A stretch of DNA of 64,000 nucleotides. Origin: Actinospineispora acaciae DSM 45401 (GTDB lineage Bacteria > Actinomycetota > Actinomycetes > Mycobacteriales > Pseudonocardiaceae). A program made the translations under genes and the position numbers. Numbering within the stretch: position 1 is the stretch's first letter; each line of letters starts with the position of its first letter. The stretch covers positions 1-64,000 of the forward strand of contig NZ_JIAI01000016.1 in assembly GCF_000620785.1 (NCBI RefSeq), written 5' to 3'. The notes beneath the pieces are model-generated. The model was not told the origin of the DNA, made no database searches, and saw nothing but the letters and a program-made list of their open reading frames with translations. Shown here one piece after another: positions 33,149 to 41,360 of this stretch.

Positions 33149-34518
33149 AGCGGCGCCCCCTGCTCGCTCGGCTCCTGCGGCGCGGGCGTGTCATGGCTGC
33201 GGGCCAGCCGGCGCAGCACCCACACGGTGAGCACCGTCAACACCACGTAGATCGCCAACACCGCGTAGAACCCGGCGAACAGCCCCGGCGCCGGGCTCAC
33301 CGCGTCGGCGGTCCGCATGATCCGGTAGACGATGAACGGCTGCCGCCCGACCTCGGTCACGATCCAGCCGGCCTCCATCGCGACCACCGCCGCGACCCCC
33401 GACACCGCCACCGCGCGCAGGAACCACACGGTCTCCGGCGCCTGCCGTCGCCGCCACCACGACCACCCCAGCCACAGCGCGAGCAGCAGCAGCGCCATGC
33501 CGATGCCCACCATCAGGTCGTAGGCCAGGTGCACCACGTTGACCGGCGGCCGCAGCTCCGGCGCGACCGCCTCCAGCCCGCTGACGTGCCCGTTCGGGTC
33601 ATGGGTGACCAGCAGCGAGAGCCCCCACGGGATCTCCAGCGCATAGCGCAGCTCGTCGTTGCGGTAGATGCCGCCCAGCGACAGCGGCACCGCCGTCCCG
33701 CCGTGGAACAGCCCCTCCATCGCGGCCAGCTTCACCGGCTGGTTGCGCGCCACCGTGGTGGCGATCCAGTCGCCCACCCCGACCTGGATGGGCGCCGCGA
33801 TCGCCGCCGCCGCCAACGGGATGAGCAGCCCACAGCGGTGGTAGCGGTAGCCGTTCGCCATCCGCCGCCGCATCAGCGCCACCGCGTACACCGAGGCCAC
33901 CAAACACCCGGTGACCAGGTACGCGGCCAGGTACATGTGCACGAACTGCGGCCAGGTGGACGGCCCGAACAGCGCGCGCACCGGGTCGGCGGCGCTCACC
34001 CGGCCCTGTGCGTCCAGCTCGAACCCGGTCGGGTTGTTCATCCACGCGTTGGCGGCCAGCACGAAGAACCCGCCCGCCGCCCCGGCGATGATCACCGGCA
34101 CCGCGCTGAGCAGGTGCACCTTCGGCGGCAGCCGGTCCCAGCCGAACAGGTAGACGCCCACGAAGATCGCCTCGACGAAGAACGCGAACCCCTCCAGCAC
34201 GAACGGGAAGCCGAACACCTCCCCGAACCGCGCCATCAGCCCCGGCCACAGGATGCCCATCTCGAACGAGAGCAGCGTGCCGGACACCGCCCCGGCCGCG
34301 AACAGCACGCCCATCGCCTTGGCCCAGGTGTGCGCCAGCTCGCGCAGGTCGGGGTCGTCGTTCCGGTACGCCCGCCACTCGGCGACCGCCACCAGCACCG
34401 GGAACGCGATCCCGAAGCAGGCGAACACGATGTGCCAGCCCAGCGACAGCGCCATCTGCATCCGCGCCGGGAACAGGTTCTGCTCGGCGCCGGCGAGCAA
34501 GGGTCCGAGCTGGTCCAC
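33145..34518 (-). CDS. cydA: Cytochrome bd oxidase subunit I
   Basis: A 457-residue CydA. Haem ligand His29 in LGWHIVFACFG, GFPFVLEGFAFFVEAIFVGVYLFGWDRL, quinol-site GRQPF with E in MEAGWIVTEVGRQPF, and a short Q-loop typical of Gram-positive and actinobacterial enzymes. It is a high-affinity oxygen reductase that generates proton motive force at low oxygen. The GTG at 34518 is preferred because GGAGGT lies 7 bp upstream and it leads straight into the conserved N terminus. Confidence 0.93.
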   Translation of the reverse strand: MDQLGPLLAGAEQNLFPARMQMALSLGWHIVFACFGIAFPVLVAVAEWRAYRNDDPDLRELAHTWAKAMGVLFAAGAVSGTLLSFEMGILWPGLMARFGEVFGFPFVLEGFAFFVEAIFVGVYLFGWDRLPPKVHLLSAVPVIIAGAAGGFFVLAANAWMNNPTGFELDAQGRVSAADPVRALFGPSTWPQFVHMYLAAYLVTGCLVASVYAVALMRRRMANGYRYHRCGLLIPLAAAAIAAPIQVGVGDWIATTVARNQPVKLAAMEGLFHGGTAVPLSLGGIYRNDELRYALEIPWGLSLLVTHDPNGHVSGLEAVAPELRPPVNVVHLAYDLMVGIGMALLLLALWLGWSWWRRRQAPETVWFLRAVAVSGVAAVVAMEAGWIVTEVGRQPFIVYRIMRTADAVSPAPGLFAGFYAVLAIYVVLTVLTVWVLRRLARSHDTPAPQEPSEQGAPL

Positions 34519-34647
34519 CGCTACCTCCGGGTCGGTGTTCCCGCATGATGGAAGCGGTACCCGGCACCTCGCCACCAGCCCCCTCACCCCTACCGGTGAC
34601 ACCCAAGTGTTGACCTCAAGCCTTGTTCAGGTGTCAGGCTCGCGGGC

Positions 34648-35475
34648 ATGCCGACCTGGATCTGCGACGGATGCGGCATCGAGCATCCGGACTCCCCACA
34701 ACCCCCGCCCGCCGACGGCTGCGTGCTCACCTCCGAGGAGGTCGCCATCGAGGAGCGCGGCGACCTGCCGCCGCACGGGAAGTGGACGACGCTCGAACGA
34801 CTCGCCGCGCAGCCGCACGTGACCGAGCACGTCGACCACGGCCGGGGCGTGCACAGCCTGCGCCGCGCGCCGAAGTTCGCGATCGGCCACCGCTCGTACC
34901 TGGTCCAGACCGGGCACGGCAACCTGCTCTGGGACTCCCCCGCCTACCTCGACGACGACATCCTCGCCACCGTCCGCGACCTCGGCGGGGTGGCCGCGAT
35001 CGCGGTCAGCCATCCGCACATGTTCGGCGCGCAGCTCAGCTGGAGCCGCGAGTTCGGCGACGTGCCGGTGTTCGTCAACGCCGACGACCAGGAGTGGCTG
35101 CCGCGCCCCGACCCGGCGATCGTGCTCTGGCGCGGTACCGCGCGGCCGCTCCCCGACATCGAGCTGCTGCAGCTCGGCGGGCACATGAAGGGCAGCTCGG
35201 TGGCCCGCACCGCCGACGGCACCCTGCTCACCGGCGACACCATCAGCGGCGCGCTCGCACCCGGCTGGGTGTCGTTCCAGCGCAGCTTCCCCAAGCACGT
35301 CCCGCTCTCGCCGGCGGTGGTGCGGCGCATCGTCGACGCCCTCGAACCCTACGAGTACGACAGGCTCTACACCCTGGGCGGCGACGAGATCGACAGCGAC
35401 GCCAAGCGCGTGGTGCGCCGCTCGGCCGAGAGCCACATCCGCTGGGCCAGCGGCGAGTTCGACCACCTCACATAG
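34648..35475 (+). CDS. Metallo-beta-lactamase-fold protein with N-terminal zinc-ribbon, degenerate site
   Basis: A 275-residue protein. It opens with a short zinc-knuckle-like stretch WICDGCGIEHPDSP, then an MBL-like fold: IGHRSYLVQTGHGNLLWDSP, AIAVSHPHMFGAQLSW in place of HxHxDH, GGHMKGSSVARTADGTLLTGDTI. Only some metal ligands remain (HPH, GGH, D of GDT). It may bind one metal or none. Function unknown; not close to the glyoxalase II pattern. Divergent from cydAB. Confidence 0.7.
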   Translation: MPTWICDGCGIEHPDSPQPPPADGCVLTSEEVAIEERGDLPPHGKWTTLERLAAQPHVTEHVDHGRGVHSLRRAPKFAIGHRSYLVQTGHGNLLWDSPAYLDDDILATVRDLGGVAAIAVSHPHMFGAQLSWSREFGDVPVFVNADDQEWLPRPDPAIVLWRGTARPLPDIELLQLGGHMKGSSVARTADGTLLTGDTISGALAPGWVSFQRSFPKHVPLSPAVVRRIVDALEPYEYDRLYTLGGDEIDSDAKRVVRRSAESHIRWASGEFDHLT

Positions 35476-35532
35476 GTGATCTCTCACCGAGGGTGGCGGG
35501 CGATCGGTAGTGCGATTGGTACGGTGCCCGGT

Positions 35533-35766
35533 ATGGCTACTCGTAAGGTCACGGTCTCGCTCGATGCCACGGCGCTGATGCTGGCCGAGCGCGCCGCGTC
35601 GCGTGAAGGGCTGTCGATGTCGGCCTGGATCTCCCGCGCGGCCCGCCGCGAGGCCGTCCGCACGGGCGTCGGCCCCGGATCCACCGCCGACAGCGAGCTG
35701 GCCGAGGCACGGGCCGACGAGGTCGAGGCCGGCGAGGCGGAGAGGCAGCTGCGTGCTGCGGGGTGA
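35533..35766 (+). CDS. Ribbon-helix-helix antitoxin (MazE-like)
   Basis: A 77-residue protein with an N-terminal RHH DNA-binding fold (RKVTVSLDATALMLAERAASREGLSMSAWISRAARREAV) and an acidic, Glu/Ala-rich C terminus (SELAEARADEVEAGEAERQL), the usual toxin-neutralising tail. Its end overlaps the toxin gene start by 14 bp, so the pair is translationally coupled. It likely represses its own promoter. Confidence 0.82.
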   Translation: MATRKVTVSLDATALMLAERAASREGLSMSAWISRAARREAVRTGVGPGSTADSELAEARADEVEAGEAERQLRAAG

Positions 35767-36049
35767 GGTCTGGTCCTACGTGCCGCAGGCCTCGCCCCGC
35801 CGCCAGACCGTGGTGATCGTGTCCTCGGACGGCGTCAACCAGTCTCCCCGGCCCTGGCTGCTCGGCGCACCGATCAGCGCCGACGACCCCCAGGACATCC
35901 TCGCCATCGGCCTCGACGGACTCGGCTGGGTCTCCGCCGGGAACCTGACCCGCCTCTACCGAGGCTGGTTCGACCAGCGCGTCGGCCAGCTCGACCAACC
36001 CACCCGCGACCGGCTGGACTCCGCGCTGCGCGCCGCGCTGGACCTGTGA
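35753..36049 (+). CDS. MazF/PemK-family endoribonuclease toxin
   Basis: A 98-residue protein: LRGEVWSYVPQASPRRQTVVIVSSDGVNQS, then PWLLGAPISADD and GLDGLGWVSAGNLTRLYRGWFDQRVGQLDQPTRDRLDSALRAAL, with the order of MazF strands and the final helix. MazF toxins cut mRNA at short motifs. The GTG start at 35753 lies inside the antitoxin gene, with GAGAGG just ahead. A 46-bp palindrome follows the stop. Confidence 0.8.
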   Translation: MLRGEVWSYVPQASPRRQTVVIVSSDGVNQSPRPWLLGAPISADDPQDILAIGLDGLGWVSAGNLTRLYRGWFDQRVGQLDQPTRDRLDSALRAALDL

Positions 36050-36055
36050 CCTGAA

Positions 36056-36101
36056 CCCGTGAGTGGCTAGGGGCGCCATAGCACCCCTAGCCACTCACGG
36101 G
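36056..36101. repeat. 46-bp palindromic repeat, copy 4
   Basis: Arms CCCGTGAGTGGCTAGGGG and CCCCTAGCCACTCACGGG pair over 18 bp with centre CGCCATAGCA. It fills the whole gap between the convergent mazF-like stop (36049) and the marR-like stop (36102), the ideal site for a bidirectional terminator. Confidence 0.85.
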
Positions 36102-36641
36102 TCAGAACCGACGCTTGGCGTCGGCCGCGACCGGGCCGGTCATGAGCTTGTCCAGCAGGGTGAGCAGGGTGGCGCGTTCGGCGTCGCTGAGCCCGCTCAT
36201 CCAGGCCTGCTCGCGCAGGTTGTGCGCCTCGTAGGCGCTGGTGATCGCGTCGTGGCCGGCCTCGGTCAGCTCGACGGTCACCGCTCGGCGGTCGTGGTCG
36301 GCCTGGCGGCGGGTGGCCAGGCCGTCCCGTTCCAGGGTGTTGACCAGCGCGGACACCGCGGCGCGGCTCATCCCGGAGAGCTCGGCGATGCGCTTGGCCT
36401 CCCCAGGGCCGGCCAGCCAGAGCACGAACAGCACCCGGAACCCGCTCCAGCTCCAGCCGCGCGGGCGGTGCACGGTGGACTCCCAGTCGTAGATCAACGC
36501 GCTGGTCAGGCGGTGCAGGGTGAGGCCGAGGCGCATGGCCACCGGGTCGACGGCCGGGAGCTCGGCGGTCGTCTTCTTGATCGCGTAGTCGACGAACGAG
36601 AGGTAGCCGAGCTCCCCGACGTCGTTCGGCTCTCCGGTCAT
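36102..36641 (-). CDS. MarR-family regulator
   Basis: A 179-residue protein with a winged helix at about 70-135 (SWSGFRVLFVLWLAGPGEAKRIAELSGMSRAAVSALVNTLERDGLATRRQADHDRRAVTVELTEAG) flanked by dimerisation helices. It is divergent from the aromatic-degradation operon; the 95-bp gap contains a perfect 18-bp palindrome. It probably represses that operon until an aromatic acid binds. Confidence 0.9.
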   Translation of the reverse strand: MTGEPNDVGELGYLSFVDYAIKKTTAELPAVDPVAMRLGLTLHRLTSALIYDWESTVHRPRGWSWSGFRVLFVLWLAGPGEAKRIAELSGMSRAAVSALVNTLERDGLATRRQADHDRRAVTVELTEAGHDAITSAYEAHNLREQAWMSGLSDAERATLLTLLDKLMTGPVAADAKRRF

Positions 36642-36704
36642 CCGCCCAGGTTAATAGGGGCTTCCCCTGCGGGCGTGACGACGGTTACGCTAGCCCCGTC
36701 CAGA

Positions 36705-36722
36705 TAATCAAAGCTTTGATTA
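36705..36722. promoter_or_regulatory. MarR operator, perfect 18-bp palindrome
   Basis: TAATCAAAGCTTTGATTA is fully self-complementary and AT-rich in a GC-rich region. It lies 15 bp upstream of the MBL start and 64 bp upstream of the divergent marR-like start. Length and symmetry fit MarR-family operators (16-20 bp). Confidence 0.8.
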
Positions 36723-36736
36723 AATCGAGGTCCAGC

Positions 36737-37699
36737 ATGGCAACCAAACCGTTCGCGTCCGCGGCGGACCTGGACGAGAAGGAACAGACCCTCGAGGTGC
36801 TGGCCGACGGCGTCTACGCGCTCACCGCGGAGGGCGACCCGAACATCGGGGCCATCGAGGGCGAGGACTTCCTGGTCTGCTTCGAGGCCCTGGCCACCCC
36901 GGTGGTCGCCGAGCAGTGGCTGGCGAAGCTGCGCCAGCACACCGACAAGCCGATCCGCTACCTGGTGCTCTCGCACTACCACGCGGTGCGGGTGCTGGGG
37001 GCCTCCGCGTTCGGCGCCGACATCATCGTGGCCCACGAGAACACCCGCGCGCTGGTCGCCGAGCGTGGCAAGGAGGACTGGGACAGCGAGTTCGGCCGGA
37101 TGCCCCGGCTGGCCAAGGGCGCGGACTCGGTGCCCGGCCTGACCTGGCCCACGCTGACCTTCTCCGACCGGCTGACCATCGACCTGGGCGGCGAGCGGGG
37201 CGACCTGGAGCTGCGCTACTGCGGCCGGGGGCACACCGAGGGCGACATCGTGGCCTGGCTGCCCCGCCAGAAGATCCTCTACGCCGGTGACCTGGTGGAG
37301 GCCGAGGCCGCGCTCTACACCGGCGACGCGTTCCACCGCGACTGGTCGACGACCACCCTGGACCGGGTCAAGGCGATCGGCGCCGAGGTGCTGATCGGCG
37401 GCCGGGGCGGGGTCAGCCACGGGCGCGAGGCGGTGGACGCCGCGGTCGAGCAGACCCGCCACTTCCTGACGGTCATGCTGCGCGAGGTGGGCGCGGTTCG
37501 CGACGCGGGCGGCACGTTGAAGGAGGCGTTCGAGCGGACGCACGCGGCGCTATTCGAGCGGTACGGCAGGTGGCCGATCTTCGAGCACTGCCTGCCGTTC
37601 GACGTGTCCCGGGTGTGGGACGAGCTGTCCGGCATCGAACGGCCGGTGATCTGGACGGCACAGCGGGACCGCGAGGTCTGGGACCAGCTCCAGGACTAG
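36737..37699 (+). CDS. MBL-fold hydrolase with altered metal motif
   Basis: A 320-residue MBL-fold protein. LADGVYALTAEGDPNIGAIEGEDFLVCFE leads into YLVLSHYHAVRVLGASAFGA: the canonical HxHxDH is H-Y-H-A-V-R, so the second metal ligands are missing, while GRGHTEGDIVAWL, LYAGDLVEA and GGRGGVSHGREAV follow. Such HAVR variants occur, as I recall, next to flavin monooxygenases in aromatic clusters. ATG 36737 with GAGG upstream. First gene of the operon behind the MarR operator. Confidence 0.82.
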   Translation: MATKPFASAADLDEKEQTLEVLADGVYALTAEGDPNIGAIEGEDFLVCFEALATPVVAEQWLAKLRQHTDKPIRYLVLSHYHAVRVLGASAFGADIIVAHENTRALVAERGKEDWDSEFGRMPRLAKGADSVPGLTWPTLTFSDRLTIDLGGERGDLELRYCGRGHTEGDIVAWLPRQKILYAGDLVEAEAALYTGDAFHRDWSTTTLDRVKAIGAEVLIGGRGGVSHGREAVDAAVEQTRHFLTVMLREVGAVRDAGGTLKEAFERTHAALFERYGRWPIFEHCLPFDVSRVWDELSGIERPVIWTAQRDREVWDQLQD

Positions 37700-37703
37700 G
37701 ACG

Positions 37704-39335
37704 GTGACCACGAACCGAGAAGGGGTGGCGGTACTCGGCAACGGCCCGGTCGGGCAGACCACCGCGCTGCTGCTGGCCCGCTGGGGCGTCCCGGTGCTGC
37801 TGCTGGACGGGCGGCCGGAGCGCGACCAGGTCGGGTCGAAGTCGATCTGCCAGCAGCGCGACGTGCTGGACGTGTGGCACGCCATCGGCGTGGGCGCGCG
37901 GATCGCCGAGGAGGGCGTCACCTGGACCACCGCCCGCACCTTCTACCGCGACCGGGAGCTGTTCGCCGACGCCCTCGGCGAGACGTCGGCGTCCGCGCTG
38001 CCACCGTTCGTGAACATCTCGCAGGCCCGCACCGAGCAGGTGCTGGACGAACGGATCGCCGCCGAGCCGCTGATCGACGCGCGGTGGGGCCACCGGGTCA
38101 CCGGCCTCGCCCAGTCCGACTCCGGTGTCACGGTCACGTGCTCGACGCCGACCGGTGCGGTTGAAACGTTTCACAAGGCGTACGCGGTGGCCTGCGCCGG
38201 AGCGCGCGCCGAGGACCTCCGGGGCATGCTCGGGGTCTCCTTCGACGGCCATTCGTTCGACGACAGGTTCCTGATCTGCGACATCCGCGCCGAGCTGCCG
38301 GGGTGGGCGCGGGAGCGGCGGTTCTACTTCGACCCGGAGTGGAACCCCGGCCGCCAGGTGCTCATCCACCCGTGCCCGGACTCGACGTTCCGGATCGACT
38401 GGCAGGTGCCCGGCGACTACGACCTGGCCGCCGAGGAGGCCGGCGGGGCGCTGGACCGGCGGATCCGGGCGATCATCGGCGACACCCCGTACGAGGTGGT
38501 GTGGAAGTCGGTGTACCGGTTTCAGTCCCGGATCGCCAGCCGGATGCGGGTGGGCCGGGTGCTGCTGGCCGGGGACTGCGCGCACGTGGTCGCCCCGTTC
38601 GGCGCGCGCGGGCTGAACTCCGGGGTCGGCGACGCGGAGAACGCGGCGTGGAAGCTGGCGTTCGCGCTGCGCGGCTGGGGTGGAGAGGAGCTGCTGGAGA
38701 GCTACCACCACGAACGTCACGCCGCCGCCGAGGAGAACCTGGCGGTCACCACGGCGACGATGGACTTCCTGGTGCCGCAGGACGACGAGCAGCACCGCAG
38801 GCGGTTGTCGGTGCTGGCCGGGGCGGAGGCCGACCCTTCGCTGCGGGCGCAGGTCAACTCCGGGCGGCTGGCCGAGCCGTTCTGGTACGTCGGCTCGCCG
38901 CTGACCACGCCGGATCCGTCCCGGCCGTTCGCCGGTCGCCCGCCGAGGGGTGCGGTGCCGCCGGCCGCCCCGGGGGTGCTGGTGCCCGACGTAGGCGTGG
39001 GCGGCGGCGCGCGGTTCCGGGAGCTGGCCCGCGACGGGTTCCTGCTGCTGGCCGCGCCCGAGGCCGACCTGGACCGGGCGCGGGCGGTGGCGGCACGAAC
39101 GACCGGGGCGCCGGCGCGGGTGCTCGCGCTGGCCGACATCGATGCGACCGGCCAACTCGCCGAGGCCCTGGCCGCCCGCCCCGGAGAGGTGTGGGTGATC
39201 CGCCCGGACGCCTACGTGGCCTCGGTACTCCCCCACCCCACCCCGGCCGAACTGACGCGCGCCCTGCGCAAGGCACTGGGCGAGCCACTACCAGAGGAGG
39301 TCGTCGACGATGGATCACTCCCCGCCGGCCGTTGA
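37704..39335 (+). CDS. FAD-dependent aromatic monooxygenase (MhpA/PheA-like)
   Basis: A 543-residue class A flavoprotein monooxygenase: dinucleotide motif VLGNGPVGQTTALLLARWGVPVLLLDGR, SKSICQQRDVLDVWHAIG, and RVLLAGDCAHVVAPFGARGLNSGVGDAENAAWKLAFALRG (GD motif), then a thioredoxin-like C-terminal domain (about 400-540). It would hydroxylate a phenolic ring with NAD(P)H and O2. GTG start 4 bp after the MBL stop. In this operon it probably prepares a ring for gentisate- or homogentisate-type cleavage. Confidence 0.88.
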   Translation: MTTNREGVAVLGNGPVGQTTALLLARWGVPVLLLDGRPERDQVGSKSICQQRDVLDVWHAIGVGARIAEEGVTWTTARTFYRDRELFADALGETSASALPPFVNISQARTEQVLDERIAAEPLIDARWGHRVTGLAQSDSGVTVTCSTPTGAVETFHKAYAVACAGARAEDLRGMLGVSFDGHSFDDRFLICDIRAELPGWARERRFYFDPEWNPGRQVLIHPCPDSTFRIDWQVPGDYDLAAEEAGGALDRRIRAIIGDTPYEVVWKSVYRFQSRIASRMRVGRVLLAGDCAHVVAPFGARGLNSGVGDAENAAWKLAFALRGWGGEELLESYHHERHAAAEENLAVTTATMDFLVPQDDEQHRRRLSVLAGAEADPSLRAQVNSGRLAEPFWYVGSPLTTPDPSRPFAGRPPRGAVPPAAPGVLVPDVGVGGGARFRELARDGFLLLAAPEADLDRARAVAARTTGAPARVLALADIDATGQLAEALAARPGEVWVIRPDAYVASVLPHPTPAELTRALRKALGEPLPEEVVDDGSLPAGR

Positions 39336-40173
39336 GACGCCGCTGCTTGCCGGCCTGGTCGACGACGCCGCGCTGTTCCCGCCGGGGAACGCACCGCCCG
39401 AGCGGGCCGTCCCGGCGCACCGCTCGCACCTGACCAGCTGGTACGCCGCGATGGTCGGCCCGTTCGTGGCCCCGGCCGCCCGCCTCGCCGAGCTGCTCCC
39501 GCTCCTGAGCGGCGCGCAGGCCCTGAGCGTGACGTTCCCGGAGGGACCGGCCGGCCTGGCCGAGGTGGTACGGACGGTGGCCTCCGCGCCCGGCGCCCAC
39601 CTGGCCTCGGTCGAGGTCGCGGTCCCGGCTGACGTCGGCGCCTCGGAGCTGGTGGCGGCCCTGGACGAACACCTGCCCGACGACGTGCTCGGATACGTCG
39701 AGATCCCCCGCAACGGCCGAGGCCCCGCCGTGCTGGACGCGCTGGCCGGCGGCCGGTACCGGGCCAAGTTCCGCACCGGCGGCCTGGTCCCCGCCGCGCA
39801 TCCCGACGAGCGCGAGCTGGCCGGCTCGATCCTGGCCGCGGTCGGGCGCAAGCTGCCGTTCAAGTGCACCGCCGGCCTGCACCACGCCGTGCGGCACACC
39901 GACGGCGAGCTCGAACAGCACGGGTTCCTCAACGTCCTGCTCGCCACCGACGCGGCGCTGCGCGGCGCCGGCCCGGACGAGCTGGCCGCCACCCTGGCCG
40001 ACCGGTCCGGCGCGTCGGTAGCTGGCAAGATCGGGGCGATGCCAGCCGACCGGACCGCCGCCGCCCGCGCCGCGTTCGGCTCGTTCGGCACCTGCGACAT
40101 CGCCGACCCGCTGGCCGACCTGGTCGCACTGGGCATCGTGCGACCCCCCGCGACCGAGGAGAACACCACATGA
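39310..40173 (+). CDS. Conserved protein of unknown function in the FAH operon
   Basis: A 287-residue protein with repeated strand-helix units suggesting a TIM-like barrel: LAGLVDDAALFPPGNAP, HLASVEVAVP, DDVLGYVEIPRNG, YRAKFRTGGLVPAAHPDERELAGSI, KLPFKCTAGLHHAVRHTDGELEQHGFLNVLLATDAAL. The Lys residues in KFRTGG and PFKCTAG and the HH pair look catalytic. I recognise no named family. It overlaps the monooxygenase by 26 bp and couples to FAH by ATGA, so it almost certainly acts in the same pathway. Confidence 0.75.
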   Translation: MDHSPPAVETPLLAGLVDDAALFPPGNAPPERAVPAHRSHLTSWYAAMVGPFVAPAARLAELLPLLSGAQALSVTFPEGPAGLAEVVRTVASAPGAHLASVEVAVPADVGASELVAALDEHLPDDVLGYVEIPRNGRGPAVLDALAGGRYRAKFRTGGLVPAAHPDERELAGSILAAVGRKLPFKCTAGLHHAVRHTDGELEQHGFLNVLLATDAALRGAGPDELAATLADRSGASVAGKIGAMPADRTAAARAAFGSFGTCDIADPLADLVALGIVRPPATEENTT

Positions 40174-41360
40174 CCTGGTTGGACGTTGCGCCGGACTCGC
40201 CCTTCGGGGTCGCGAACCTGCCCTACGGCGTGTTCTCCGTGGGCGACGCGGCGCCGAGGGTGGGCGTGCGCATCGGCGACCGGGTGCTGGACCTGGCCAC
40301 CGCCCTGAACGACCGGGTGTTCGCCGCCCCCGCGCTCAACCCGTTCATGGCGCAGGGGCCGGCCGCCTGGGCCTCGACCCGGGACCGGATCACCGAGCTG
40401 CTGGTGGACGAGCGGCACCGAGGCGTCGTGGAGCCCGCGCTCACCCCGCTCGCGGACGCGCGGCTGCACCTGCCGTTCGAGGTCGGCGACTACGTCGACT
40501 TCTACGCCAGCGAACACCACGCCAGCAACGTCGGGCGGATGTTCCGGCCCAACTCCGACCCGCTCACCCCGAACTGGAAGCACCTGCCGATCGGCTACCA
40601 CGGCCGCTCCGGCACCATCCTGCCGTCGGGCACCCCGATCACCCGGCCGAACGGCCAGCGCAAGGCCCCCGACGACGCGGCGCCCACGTTCGGCCCGTCG
40701 CGGCGGCTGGACATCGAGGCCGAGGTCGGGTTCGTGGTCGGCGCCGGCTCGCCGCTGGGCTCCCCGGTGCCCGTCGGCGAGTTCGCCCAGCACGTGTTCG
40801 GCGTGTGCCTGGTCAACGACTGGTCCTCGCGCGACCTGCAGGCCTGGGAGTACGTCCCGCTCGGGCCGTTCCTGGGCAAGTCCTTCGGCACCTCGGTCTC
40901 GCCGTGGATCGTGCCGCTGGCCGCGCTGGAGCACGCCCGCGTCGCCCCGCCGCCGCGCGACCCCGAGCCGCTGCCCTACCTGGCCGACGACGGCGACTGG
41001 GGCCTCGACCTGGCCATCGAGGTGCGGCTCAACGGCCACCTGGTGTCGCGGCCGCCGTTCCGCGAGATGTACTGGACGCCGGCGCAGATGCTCGCGCACA
41101 TGACCGTCAACGGCGCCTCCACCCGCACCGGTGACCTCTACGCCTCCGGCACCGTCAGCGGCCCCGAGCCCGACCAGCGCGGCTCGCTGATCGAGCTGAG
41201 CTGGGGCGGCAAGGAACCGTTCGCGCTCCCCGACGGCACCACCCGCGGCTTCCTCGAGGACGGCGACGAGGTGGCCATCTCCGCCACCGCCCCCGGCCCG
41301 AACGGCGCCCGCATCGGCTTCGGCGAGGTCACCGGCCGCATCGAGCCCGCCGCCGGCTGA
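40170..41360 (+). CDS. fahA: Fumarylacetoacetase
   Basis: A 396-residue FAH. N-terminal SH3-like domain (MTWLDVAPDSPFGVANLPYGVFSVGD), then the catalytic domain: VGDYVDFYASEHHASNVGRMFRP, LPIGYHGRSGTILPSGTPI, LDIEAEVGFVVG, NDWSSRDLQAWEYVPLGPFLGKSFGTSVSPWIV, NGASTRTGDLYASGTVSGP. Metal and catalytic residues (D and H in DFYASEHHA, E in EAEVG) are retained. It hydrolyses fumarylacetoacetate to fumarate and acetoacetate. ATGA-coupled to the previous gene. Confidence 0.95.
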   Translation: MTWLDVAPDSPFGVANLPYGVFSVGDAAPRVGVRIGDRVLDLATALNDRVFAAPALNPFMAQGPAAWASTRDRITELLVDERHRGVVEPALTPLADARLHLPFEVGDYVDFYASEHHASNVGRMFRPNSDPLTPNWKHLPIGYHGRSGTILPSGTPITRPNGQRKAPDDAAPTFGPSRRLDIEAEVGFVVGAGSPLGSPVPVGEFAQHVFGVCLVNDWSSRDLQAWEYVPLGPFLGKSFGTSVSPWIVPLAALEHARVAPPPRDPEPLPYLADDGDWGLDLAIEVRLNGHLVSRPPFREMYWTPAQMLAHMTVNGASTRTGDLYASGTVSGPEPDQRGSLIELSWGGKEPFALPDGTTRGFLEDGDEVAISATAPGPNGARIGFGEVTGRIEPAAG

